60,000 nucleotides of DNA, from the NCBI GenBank assembly GCA_914767715.1, contig OU612066.1:12593001-12653000 (forward strand), read 5' to 3'. The notes below the pieces were generated by a model. That model saw only the letters and a program-made list of their open reading frames with translations, had not been told where the DNA came from and did not search any database. This document shows positions 37,023-48,222 of this stretch, piece by piece. The stretch is from Membranipora membranacea. Its lineage: Eukaryota > Bryozoa > Gymnolaemata > Cheilostomatida > Membraniporidae. The first letter of the stretch is position 1, and every line of letters starts with the position of its first letter. A program made the position numbers and the translations under genes.

Positions 37023-38609
37023 GTTGGGGATGTATTTGCTACTGAGAGCAGAGTGATCCCATGATCCCCTCTGACTTGAAGCCTGCATTCCCCTGATGTC
37101 CAGTATCAAGGGCAAACACAGGCATGTGATTTCAGGGGCCGTGATGAGTCATCTCTTAGGTGCATCAAGACTTGGGCTTGAAACGTTCCTTGTAGATTCA
37201 ACCCACATGCCCCTGGGATTAACCAGTATGGTAACTTACTTTATTGGAGTATAATCGCTTCTTCTGGTGAAGGTTCCAGCGATAATTCAGGCTCGTCTAT
37301 CAGTAGTCAGTCCGTGTCAGAAATCGTATAACTAGATTTTGAACATTTGCTGGACACCTCAACCTGCCACAAGAGGATCTACAAGAAACAAAAAATCACA
37401 ACAAAGGAGTATTCCACAATTTAACGGTGGAAACAAAGAAGCTTTTCTTTGTACAGGTCAGTGTTGCAGTGTGGTATCAGGTATTGTGGGTTGTGGTGGG
37501 TTTGATATTGTTGGCCATTCATTGCCAACTTGCAACTACAAAAAAGTTAGCAATAAATAAGTCACAGTGAAGTCCCAGAGGGGCCCTAGCTTCAACCAAG
37601 GAACTAACTTTTTATTCAATGGTAATCCTTGTTACAGACTAGTGCTGAAAAACAAGCTTACTTGTACAATTAGTTTAGTTAGTAGTAAGAAGGTACAGGT
37701 CAGTAGTGTTTGGGGAGAAGGATTTTGGAGCCTGGAGGACTGAATCAATTGGCCTTGCTTGGCATATGGGCCCCTGGGGCGTACAATCCTGTTCTTTGAA
37801 TATGTCCAGTATCAACCACATATACTGGGGTTTACCAAAACACAAGCTTACAAGCCTCAGGAGGTGCCTGGTGAACAAAATTTCTCATAAATTTCAATTA
37901 ATTTTCATGTGTTCCAAAAATGGATTTCAAAACAGCCCCTCAACCGGAAGTTTAGCTATCACATAGAAATGTGCAGAGGCAAAACTAGCCTTATCATAGT
38001 TCTTTATTAAATTAAGTTTAGGAGTTGTACTCAACTGTAATAAATGAAGGACAACTCCTTCATTACAGATTTTCTTTCATTCACGCAACGAATCAAATTC
38101 TTCTCATGGAACCATCATCCCGAACCAATTTTGGTAATCAGCTCTGATGATTCTATTGCAACATTCACGCTGAAAAATCAACCATCACAAATTCTGTTAT
38201 CATTTACTTAATGTAGCCTACAGTGTAATGCAACCTTATGGTATTAACATCTTTTGATTATTACTTTTATTTTTGTTTCTTTCTCGTCCCATCATACCTG
38301 ACAAGTCTCCCTTTTTGGTAGGGAGCCTCCCAGTTTTTAGGGGTATTTCCCACCTCCTCCCTATCTCCCTCTTTCCTCCCTTTTTTCAGCTTCCTTCACC
38401 CAGAAGACTTTTTAAGCTTCTCGTTGCAAGAAAAACTATGTTTTCCTACCCCCACAGTACATATACCTATACATAATTGCCTATTAACATACTATCTCAC
38501 CTCGTTCTGATATAGTGCAACAATATATTTTGAAAAATCAGATAAAATTAAGCATTTCATAATATGATTGCTCTAATTTTGGCTTAAAATAAATGATAAC
38601 AAGGGCAAA

Positions 38610-38700
38610 ATTACACCCCCACTGCGGGACGCGCAGAGTGGTACTCTGGGTCGAGAGTTCGTCCGCGGAGACCTCCTGGTTTCTGGGTCTACCAACTTGT
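38610..38700. other. GC-rich island of unknown origin
   Basis: About 90 bp with CGCGCAGAGTGG and GTTCGTCCGCGGAGACC stands out from the AT-rich surroundings. It does not fold as a tRNA and has no ORF. It could be a decayed SINE head. Confidence 0.35.
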
Positions 38701-39445
38701 CATGTATGCGTCCCATATATTTTAATAACCACAGTATTTTAATTTTTGCTCTGTATGACGTAACAATTTTTGATCCACCATGCCAAATGACTCTATCATA
38801 CTTTTACCACATGTGGAGGCCCTTGATGCATTTCAGAGTTACGGTTATGACATGGATTAATGGGTTTCTTTTATTAAGTACCTTTCCGGTCCTTTATTAT
38901 CCGTTGTAACTATAAAAAAGAGTAACAAATTAGATACGAGACAAACATAGAGTTTCATGGGAGTCATAGTCATGGTGGGAAAACTCCATGTACATAAAAA
39001 TGCAGTAAGTATTTTCTAACAAATACAATATTACGACTTGAAAAAATGAGAAACAAAAAAAAAACCTCGCTGGCTCTCTGTATCATGGTTACCAAATACA
39101 ATATATTAATTCCACAGATAATGGCTCTGTACTCTGAAACCAACAAAATACCATGGATTAAAAACTGAATTGAAAATGGTGATAATTGAATGGCGTGTAG
39201 AGTATTAATGCTTTACATACTTTGTAATACAGAGAATAATACGAAAACACAACATCGACATCGCATATGAAAATTACAAGATAAGTATGATACGGTTAAT
39301 CAATAATAAATTTTAACACATCTCTGAGTCATTACTGACTGAGTCATTACTGACTGCGTCAATACGCAGATTGATGTGCGCTGAATAAAACACTGATTCA
39401 GAAACACCTCTGAAATAAGAGAGGATTAAACTACATTACGCTGCT

Positions 39446-39805
39446 CTAAGATACCAGTAGGACAACATTATAAAACATATTCATAGGTAATAGTTTGGCT
39501 TTGATGACACGCGCACACGATAGAAAAATAAGTACTATAAATGCAATAAACACCAAAAGAAACATGTAAATATACTGTCGATAATCAGTAGCGTACCTGC
39601 ACAAAGCGATGCTAATAAGTACAGCTGCTTTGGTTAAATTACATTCTTTGATGTATGGATACAGCAGCAATCGTAGAAATATTACATTTTGATAATAATG
39701 TTTTATATTAACATTACAAAAAATATGTGTGTATATGTGCTCATATTTGATTTTGAGTTCGACGCGTGACAGGACAGGGTGGGGCATGGGGCATGCACCC
39801 AACAA
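39446..39805 (-). other. Hydrophobic ORF, doubtful
   Basis: This 119-codon open frame contains a strongly hydrophobic stretch (MFLLVFIAFIVLIFLSC). No splice sites or family match support it. In an AT-rich strand such runs arise by chance, so it is listed only as a lead. Confidence 0.2.
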
Positions 39806-40566
39806 AGAGGGTTTGAAAAAAAATGTTCATTCAAACCGCCTAAACCAAAAACTAGCTTTTATCAAATTTTTGTGGAGTCCAATTGTAATTGTAAAACATT
39901 TTATTTGCAACAGAAATATATAAAAGAGGAAAAATTTTATTGAAAAGAATTATCATATGAAATTGAGATGATGTATTCCTTCTAGAGCCTAATATGAAAT
40001 TAGAGAAGGGCAGAAATCATCTCCATCTATCGAGCATGGAATCTCGAGAAAGGATTCAATCACATTGTTAATATCCACCTCAAGTCGGCTATGGATATTG
40101 ATAATGGCCGACGACTTCAGTCGTTGTATATGCGTTGTCATTCCCGTGTAATTATTTAACCTGCGTCAGGTGCTGAGCGATCCCCCCGCACTGGCTCATT
40201 GTGACAGGGGAGTATTTGGCATTGGGATCTGTATCAAGATCAGCTTGATCCAAAGCCTCAGTGATAAAACTACAGGGGTGTGCCTACGTACTACCCATCT
40301 GCAATATTCTGCTTGGATAAATACTGCTGAAGGTGTAGCACCCGCCTACTAAACAATTTAAAAAAAATTTTAGTTACATGATTATTTCGGTGGTATTACA
40401 ATAAATTGAAACCCTCTTTTATCATAAGAAAAGAAGACACGCCCTAAAATTTAAAAAAATGATCAAAATTATTGAGCAACCGAAGAGTGCACATTTGCAT
40501 AGGCTGAACACCCCTAGGCCTGGGAAATTGTCTTGTTTTACAAAACTGCAAACAGTAATAAAATAC

Positions 40567-40708
40567 CTTTATTGTGAACGATCTGGGCATTACTAGAATA
40601 CCACTTGGGACTTTACAACCCCTTTGTTTGGCCAAAGAAAGCTGATAATGCTCTTCCAGATATGAATTTACTTTATTGAGGTACGTATGAGCCTCCCATT
40701 TCATTTTG
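40567..40708 (-). other. Possible isolated exon
   Basis: The acceptor TTTATTTGTCAG, an open frame of about 46 codons (LNKVNSYLEEHYQLSLAKQR, then VPSGILVMPRSFTIK) and a GTATTT donor are present. I cannot attach it to any other exon or family. It could be a remnant of a gene or transposon. Confidence 0.3.
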
Positions 40709-41657
40709 CTGACAAATAAAGGTCTTTTTGACTTTGGGCGGGTGAGGAATTTTATTTATAATCAAGTACATTCAGTGTTATATCATGTGAGTGTGAAGGT
40801 AAGATTAGGAGCAGAAGTGGAAAAAAAAGGTCCGGAATCGACTCATGGTAATAAAAAAAATTTCGAACAATTTTTAATGTCTTTCTGTTCATTTAGTGGG
40901 TATAGGTATAATATCTGAAATTATGAACGGGAATAAATATATACCCAGAGTATGGTAGTACATTCAGTATGATGAATGTTGCCTCACAAAATTTGTGAGT
41001 TTTAACATAATTGACTTTAGTTTTCCTTACTCCTTACACCAAAAGATATTTGTGCTGGGCTTTCTAATGGCAGATATATGATATCTAAATATAGTGCAGT
41101 TGCCATTTTCTATATATCCAGTTGCTTTCGTGTTTTCATCATTCAGCATTCTGGAATACTGGTCTTGTTTATCTCAAAAAATCTTTCATACGTTGATTCA
41201 CATTATTGTGGTACAAAACAGATTTTTTTAGTAGTGTTGTAACTCGAGTTTTCACAATCATGATACACAGTCGGCGATATAGTCTGAGCCCCCAAGACTT
41301 TTGCCCACCGCCCGATGGCCCCCCTTGGCGAAACTGCATAAGTAAAGACACTCTGTTGATTTTACAGTAGCGCTAGGTGTGGTCAAAATTGATATCTATT
41401 AATCATGATTGTTCCTGTGCCAATGCATACGACAACTTTTTGAACCACCCCTAAAACATCAGGGCGTCCTACCACATATATATATTGCTAATGATGGTGG
41501 CGAGTTAATTTTTGCAAAACAATTAAAAATGCTGGTTTGCTTGCGCCAAAAAAATTATACATCAAAATTTAATACATGAGTTAACCAGGTACCCCCATAA
41601 TCTGTGTACCATACAGGTGCCTCATGACCAATTTGTTCTTTTAAGATGACTCATTCA

Positions 41658-41771
41658 GGGCGGGACATAAAAGCATTGTGAATTTCCACAGACCAGCTAG
41701 AAAACTATAGCTAGTTAAAATAAAATAGAGCTTGAAAATCTAGCCTTGCTCATTATCTTCTCAGGGGCGGG
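41658..41771 (+). promoter_or_regulatory. Paired GC boxes upstream of the LDLR-related gene
   Basis: Two near-identical blocks, CAGGGCGGGACATA (GGGCGGG at 41658-41664) and CAGGGGCGGGACTTA (41765-41771), lie about 125-240 bp upstream of the start codon. The core is the Sp/KLF GC box. Function is inferred from position only. Confidence 0.5.
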
Positions 41772-41895
41772 ACTTAGACCACTAAACAAACAGCTTTCTC
41801 TCGCTAAGCTGTAAACAATCGCACATGTGCAGTCCCTGCAGTCACTTTATGTAAAGTTGTTTCCGCAGCTGACGAGAGAAGTTCATCCGCTTAAA

Positions 41896-44800
41896 ATGGG
41901 GCAGATTTGGGGTCTTTGGTTGATTATAATGACTTTGAGCTGCTTCTCCGATCATTCAATTGGTAGCCTTACACTTAAAACTCGACAGGTGAGATGCAGT
42001 AGTAGATTATTTGTAAGATGCTTCTACATTAGATTACTTGTGAGATGTTTGCGTCGCTGGCTGCAGGTCTTTGAGAAAAATGACAGACATTCTTTGATAC
42101 GAGATGGCTTTTTAAATTATATCCTTTGGTAGTTCAGAGCGCGGGTCTGTCTCAAGCATATTCTAAGACCAGCGTTCCATAATCCATATTTGCAGCCCAC
42201 AGATCACTTGATATTAGCTTTCAATAATTTTAAAGCATTTACAAAATGGGAAAAAAATCTCATGAAGTATGATGACAAAGAGCCTACATGTTTGTCAATT
42301 ATTTGTTGGCTCAAACTTTTTTTGTGCTTTGACTATGGTTGTTTAAATTGCTTGTTGAAAAAATTATGAATTATCCTGATGATCAACATCTATAGGTTTC
42401 ACCACAGACAGCAGGTCACTGACAGTTGATTTGATGAGTTGCAGCCTTGTGTGTGTCAACAAACACAAACCACACACACACAAGGCTGCAACTCATCAAA
42501 TCAACTGTCAGTGACCTGCTGTCTGTGGTTTCACATAAGCGATCGGATTGTCCAGAAGACCAGTTCAAATGTGGAGATAGTGTGTGTATCCCCTCCACAT
42601 GGGTATGTGATTCGGAGACTGATTGCACAGAAGGAGAGGATGAGAGAAATTGTGGTAAGCTTCCAAAACAGAACCTCACCCCATAGTGTTTTAAAAAATG
42701 TGCTTTGGAGAATATTCATTATCCCCCCCTCCTTTGGATATGCGGTAGAGGAGTATGTTATGATCAAGGAGTTAACTCCTTGGTTATGATGGTGTTCCGG
42801 ACATTGTTCCTTTACCCAAAACTAAGCTAATCAACGAGCTTTCCTGTGTGTGCGTGTAATGGTTTGGGTAGTAGCAGTGATGAGGTTGATGCCACAGGTC
42901 AACTCCAAAACCTCTGACTTTGACAACGTTTGACTGCCCCCCCCCTAACAAAAACTCAAGGGAGGGGGGCGGTCACACATTGCCAAAGTCACAGGTTTTG
43001 GGGTAGACCTGTGGTTGATGCTTTACATTCTGTTTCCTCAATAGGACTGTACTAGGGTTTTTCCAAAACTGAAAAAGAAAAAATGTAAAAATAGACCGAA
43101 CAAAATGTGATTTTCGCATCCTTGTAGGACTATAATACTTTTCATTTGATTTCAGGTGAGAGAACTTGTTCTCCATCAGAGTATGTCTGTCCTGCCCATG
43201 GTAGCACTCCTTCTAACTGTATCCCAGCTTCATGGAAGTGTGACGATCGCGATCGGCCAGATTGTGTTGGTGGAGAGGATGAGCTTGATTGTGATCAGTT
43301 GGAGTGCCCGGCTGGAACCTTCAAATGTACTGGAGAGAATTTTTGTCCCCTTTTGACCTGGCGGTGCGACGGAGATCATGATTGCCTTTCAGGGGAGGAC
43401 GAAGCAGACTGTGGTGCACAAGGCTCTCAAAACTTCTGTACAAACACAGAGTTCATGGTGAGTGACACTTCAGGCAACACATTTCAATTCGAACACTATT
43501 CCTGATTGTAGCTTACTCATTATGGTAAAATGAAAATTGAAACGAGTTGTGACAGAATAAATTCTTGCGCACACAATTGTCTGATATAATTTCAAGATGC
43601 CAGTCACACACTGCTTGGTTTGTTCTCCATTACCTGACTCTCTTTACCCTTACTATCAAACTTCTAATCACGCGTATCTTATAGTGCCAGTCAGGAGAGT
43701 GTATTCTTAAGGAGTGGAAATGTGATGGAGACACAGACTGTCAGGATGAATCTGATGAAATTGGTTGCCAGAGGATAGAATGTGCTGATAGCTCAGAGTT
43801 TTACTGTACTGCTGATGATATATGTATACCTAGTGTCCTGACATGCTCTGGTGAGTAGTACATAAATATACATATATATTTATTTACATTTTTATTGCAT
43901 CCACCATCATCCGAAGATGTTCTCCCTGATATGCAAAAGATAATGTTGGCGACACATCAGATTAGCGTGGGCAGGTTAGGTTGTCCCCCCCACCCAAACA
44001 GCATGCCCAGGCAGGCTATGACCAGATGCCACCCACACTCAGCCACCATATTGTTTGAAATGAACACAGAAATCTGATGATTGTCATCAATCAGGAGATA
44101 AAAATTGATATTTTTATGTAATCGTTGAACTTAGCGTAGAGGTAATTGATTTTGTGTTTTGTTTAAGGTCGCCCAGAGTGCTCAGATGGGGAAGATGAGA
44201 TGTTGTCACATTGCACATCACCACAAGAAGAACTTGGACATGGAAATAGATCACAATGTCCCGTAGGATATGAATATGACAAGGATGTTAAAGAATGCAT
44301 GGGTAAGCCTGTCATAAGCATTGATTAATGAATTTGGAAATGGGGTTGAAATCCTTTTGTATTATATTATTATCAACAAAGCTGAAACTGGATACCTGAA
44401 TCTTTAAATCTGCAAATACAGAAGTTGTCCCCTTTTAAAGTAGTAGCACATAACTACTGTGGTCATTGGTGTAACATCTATCCCTGAGAATAATTTAGCA
44501 CCTGCTTTGTCTTGCTATGCATGAGATATTGTGACATGTCTAATGTGTAAAAGTAGAGGAAAGCATGGAGTTAGAGGAAAGTAACCTCAACTTAGACAAC
44601 CTTAATATTAGTCAAGAGTTCCATGGGATCTCCATTGCATAGGAAATAAGGATTAAAATAAATATTGAAGTTGACAAACTTATTTTGAAATTAATTGGAT
44701 GATGGTTGATTTTCTAACAGATGTCGATGAGTGTAGAGACCAGATGATGTCTGGATGTGATCAGCTTTGTCTCAATGAAGAGGGTAGTTATAGATGTTCT

Positions 44801-47483
44801 TGTTTCCCTGGCTACATGATCTCGCATGATGGGAAATCGTGTGAAATCTCAGGAAGTAAGTCATAATGACAGTTATTTTATTATATTTGTCTTGCTTTAA
44901 ACTTTAAAAAAGACCACATATATTTCTGCATCACTTGTGCGAGCCACACTAATAAGATTGGAAGATCAGCATGCTCTACAAACTCTGAAATTATGGGAAT
45001 GTCAATTATTACCATATTTCCACCACATATATTCAATAACGCATTTAGGTAAACAATTAAGTTAAGTATTCCATTATGATTTAGTCAAGATTTGATTGAT
45101 TTGATTTTGATTTGATTTGATTTAGTTATCCTTTGAAATTCTTTCTCTTTTTTTTGTGGTATTCCCCAAACATGTATCATCATAATATTACCATTTTGGC
45201 AAATGATCAAATTTATATCAGAAAACATTTCAGGAGTTTTCGTTTTAGATGTGAAACCCAAACTTCTGTTCACGACTAGACATTCGATCAACATGTTCAC
45301 CTTAGCCTCAGATATCAATGCACAGCCAGTACTTGTGCAAAACAGTGGGGCCAGCACTGTGGACTTTGATTACATGGCAGAGGAAGTCTTCTACTCTGAT
45401 TTCGACATGAAGGAGCTGGCTAAGTTCTCGCTGCTGTCAGCTGATCAGGCTGATGTGGTCAATCAGGTGCGGAAAACACTATCATGATAAAAGTGATTTA
45501 AATTCAGTCGCTTATCTTATCAAGAAGATTGACAGTTCATGCGCTCATTCTCATATCTTGCAGCGGTTAGATCTTTTTGAGATGTAGGCCTTGTCGATAA
45601 TTTTTCTGATGCTGCAACGTCTCTCTTTCAGATCAACTTGGATATTCCTGTTGAACGATCTGGTGAGGGCCTGGCCTATGACTGGATATACAAGAACCTG
45701 TACTGGACTGACAGTACCACTGACAGTATCAACATGGTTGAATTTGACGATCAAGGGACACCACAAAGAACTATGGTTATGTACAACGACAGTGACCAAC
45801 ACTGTGCCAGTATGCTGAATGTGGACTTGTGCATCGATGAGCCAAGAGCTATTGTTGTACATCCTCAAAAGGTACAAAACCACTAAATTGAAACCAGCAG
45901 AATTGTATCCACAATTTGCATACTTCTGTATGAAACAAAAATTTTAATGCATCTTACTTTACTTACTTGGCTTCAGCATCTTCTCGTATTCTTGGATAGT
46001 AGACGGAGAACTATCAATGAAGGTCACATTGTATTAACCTCACACATAGGATAATGAAACTTTTGAAATGTAGATCAATTATCTTACAATTTGCCAGCAT
46101 TCTGAGTTTCTTCCCCTGCACCACCAGTTGGCAGCTTACCAGTGGAATGGAAGGGACAAGAAATGCAGACAAATAGAACCAAAGTTAATCTATTGCTACT
46201 GAAGGTGGCGAGCGTCTTCAATGAGGCTATTTATTATAATAAATTAAGAAATATGATTTGTTTTTTTTAGGGCTGGGTATTCTGGTCAGACTGGGGTTAT
46301 AAGCCCCATATTGCTTTTGGCCACCTTGACGGCTCACACAGAGAGATGATCGCTTACAATACGGATGACACCAAGAATTACCTGGGCTGGCCAAACGGTC
46401 TGACCTTAGACACTTCTGGAGTCAATGAGAAACTTTACTGGATCGATGCCAAGCTGCATGGTATATTTTTGTGTTTGGTGGATCGCTGTATGGGTGACAT
46501 TAGGCCTCTAATTCATGACGTACAAAAAATTAGCCATCCATACTCTATCACTGTGTTCGGGGTAAGATCATCCACAGACTTCTCAGATTTTCTGCGATGC
46601 AATGTATGAAAAATTGGGGCAGCAGGTTAGATGCTGCTATTCAGTTTACTGGTCATCATGAGTTTATCTTGTCCATAATAATGGACGTGAGGCAAGATGA
46701 CATGGGTATAATAAATCTGAACTGCTCAATAGACATTTTGTTTGGTGCCTGTCAATATAAGTGATGAGTGCTGTAAGCTATCTCTTTTGTCAATAAATTT
46801 CGCCGCACGTTGTTTCTAAATTTCCATGCAAACATTGTCCAACTCCAGCTTTCAAAACATGACAGGTCCGGATCTTCATATTTAGCTAGTTTATTAATTT
46901 CAGGACCAGCTGTATTGGACAGATTGGACGCACAACTGGATAGCAACGGTAAACAAGCACAGCGGTGAAAATATCACAAGCATTCTCAACAACCTCAGAC
47001 AACCCATGGATGTCAAAGTATACCATCCAAATACTCAGCAGCACAGCACAAACCATTGCAAGGATTGTGAAGGGAATCCCATCTGTGACCATTTCTGTTT
47101 TCCAATGCCTTGGACAAGAGTCTCATCAGCTGAAACCTTTGTGTATGTATCATGTTTAAACATCAAACATGTTCCAAGGTATAACAAAAACATTTGCTTT
47201 CTGTACCTAAGGCCCTGCTTCAAACGTTAAACCTTTTATTCTATTGATAATTCAAAATTAATCAATGGCTGTGTTATTTTTATATTTTAGCCCAGTTCCT
47301 GCAGATGGGGCGCAGTACATTTGTAAATGTGAGGAAAATTACACTCTTCAAACTGATGGCACAACATGCATTCTCAATACATCCCCACCATATATAGAAG
47401 AGACTGTATATGATGTTTCGTACAATGGATCATCCATCACAAACAACTCTACCAGCACCAATGGAACTGAATCACTGATCTAG
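41896..47483 (+). CDS. LDL-receptor-related protein, apparently secreted
   Basis: Eleven exons give 713 residues: 41896-41988, 42540-42654, 43156-43457, 43685-43850, 44168-44302, 44721-44855, 45234-45466, 45632-45871, 46271-46561, 46904-47142 and 47291-47483. Order: signal peptide (about 1-25), five LDLa modules (for example [32 protein letters not shown]), a calcium-binding EGF (DVDECRD...), a YWTD beta-propeller ([28 protein letters not shown]), and a closing EGF-like module ([16 protein letters not shown]). A short Ser/Thr/Asn-rich tail with several N-X-S/T sites ends in a stop. No membrane segment or cytoplasmic NPxY motif is seen, unlike LDLR and LRPs. Intron 1 ends in a MITE. An unseen alternative 3' exon is possible. 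Confidence 0.9.
42403..42527. mobile_element. Hairpin MITE, copy 3 (short form, TSD GTTTCAC)
   Basis: This 125-bp hairpin consists only of the outer arms of the family. GTTTCAC flanks it at 42396-42402 and 42528-42534. The right duplication is followed by ATAAG and then exon 2 of the LDLR-related gene (42540). The insertion therefore lies inside the 3' splice site, and the tract upstream of the AG now comes largely from the MITE. Confidence 0.92.
42759..42789. repeat. Palindrome with CAAGGAGTTAACTCCTTG core
   Basis: A near-perfect palindrome lies in intron 2 of the LDLR-related gene. The core matches the fold-back at 11242-11272. Confidence 0.7.
42891..43016. mobile_element. Hairpin element with C/G-run centre
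   Basis: Arms of about 55 bp (outer text CCACAGGTC, AAAACCTCTGACTTTG) are inverted copies at about 85% identity. They surround a run of C on the left and a run of G on the right, so the top of the stem is almost pure C:G. It sits in intron 2 of the LDLR-related gene, 140 bp before exon 3. Confidence 0.7.
45091..45125 (+). repeat. (GATTT)n low-complexity run
   Basis: Degenerate GATTTGATTT units lie in an intron of the LDLR-related gene, upstream of the exon at 45234. Confidence 0.7.
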
Positions 47484-48222
47484 ATTTCATCTCTGATTTT
47501 AATCTTTTGATGATCATTGTATGTTTGATGGCCAGAGATTTCATTATGTTATCTAAGTCTTGACTATGTTCATGTTAAAGCATACAGCAGTTACTTGAAT
47601 ATCTAGACATTTAAAATACCACTACAACTTGCAGTTTTCTCAATGAGGGTATTTTATAAATTTTCAGCATAATTGCAAACAAGGGCAGAACACAGTTTGA
47701 CTTGTCTTTGTCGGACTTCTTGGGGTGAAAGCGGGGCGTTTGGGAAAAACTCTCTGGTCAAAGCAGGAAGTTTGGGTCCCAAACTCCCTGGTCAAAGGCA
47801 TTGTATTTCAAGGGATCAATATACCAAGTTGTCCTCTCTTATTCCATGTAAGGGCAACTCCTAGTCTTCATTGCAGTATGTGAACACACTCTTTATCAAG
47901 TTTCGGTGTTAACAGCAATACGGCCGGAAGAGAAGAGCTTATCTATGGGTTTGATGCCCGCAATCAGTGATTAATTTTGTTGTAAGAAACTAATTTAGCT
48001 TTTTCTTTTGCTTTAATCCAAAGGAGATTGATATCGTTTCAGCTTACAATGTTAGACTCGCGACTGGCTTCCTATCTTTGAACCCATAGAAGACTGTTTC
48101 GTTGTCTGTTGTGAGAAATCTCATTCACTTTTGAAGTCAGGTCAGGTGTTGCTTTTCTTACCATACCTGGTTTCACGCGACTGCTCAATGGGGTCAACGC
48201 AAGTCTATATGTTTTGTCTGAA
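47484..48222. other. Convergent 3' spacer
   Basis: This 739-bp spacer separates the LDLR-related stop from the stop of the first fucosyltransferase gene. Around 47735-47800 a block of about 35 bp (GTTTGGG, AAACTCTCTGGTCAAAGC) is present twice in tandem with differences. Nothing else is seen. Confidence 0.5.

Larger units (their letters stand above)
35506..41895. other. 6.4-kb repeat-rich divergent spacer
   Basis: This spacer lies between the start of the coiled-coil gene (minus) and the start of the LDLR-related gene (plus). Its left third is nested repeats, listed separately. From about 37300 to 41600 I can support no gene. Weak leads are a short Ser-rich frame at 37262-37330, a hydrophobic ORF on the minus strand at 39446-39805, and a possible exon at 40567-40708. 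Confidence 0.5.

Noticed and set aside
37262-37330. Ser-rich C-terminal exon ending SVSEIV
   Set aside because: No acceptor precedes it and the frame is short; it may be a chance run.
42447-42539. N-terminal extension of the LDLa ORF through the hairpin
   Set aside because: It is translation of the MITE. The exon begins at 42540, after the AG, in phase with the signal-peptide exon.
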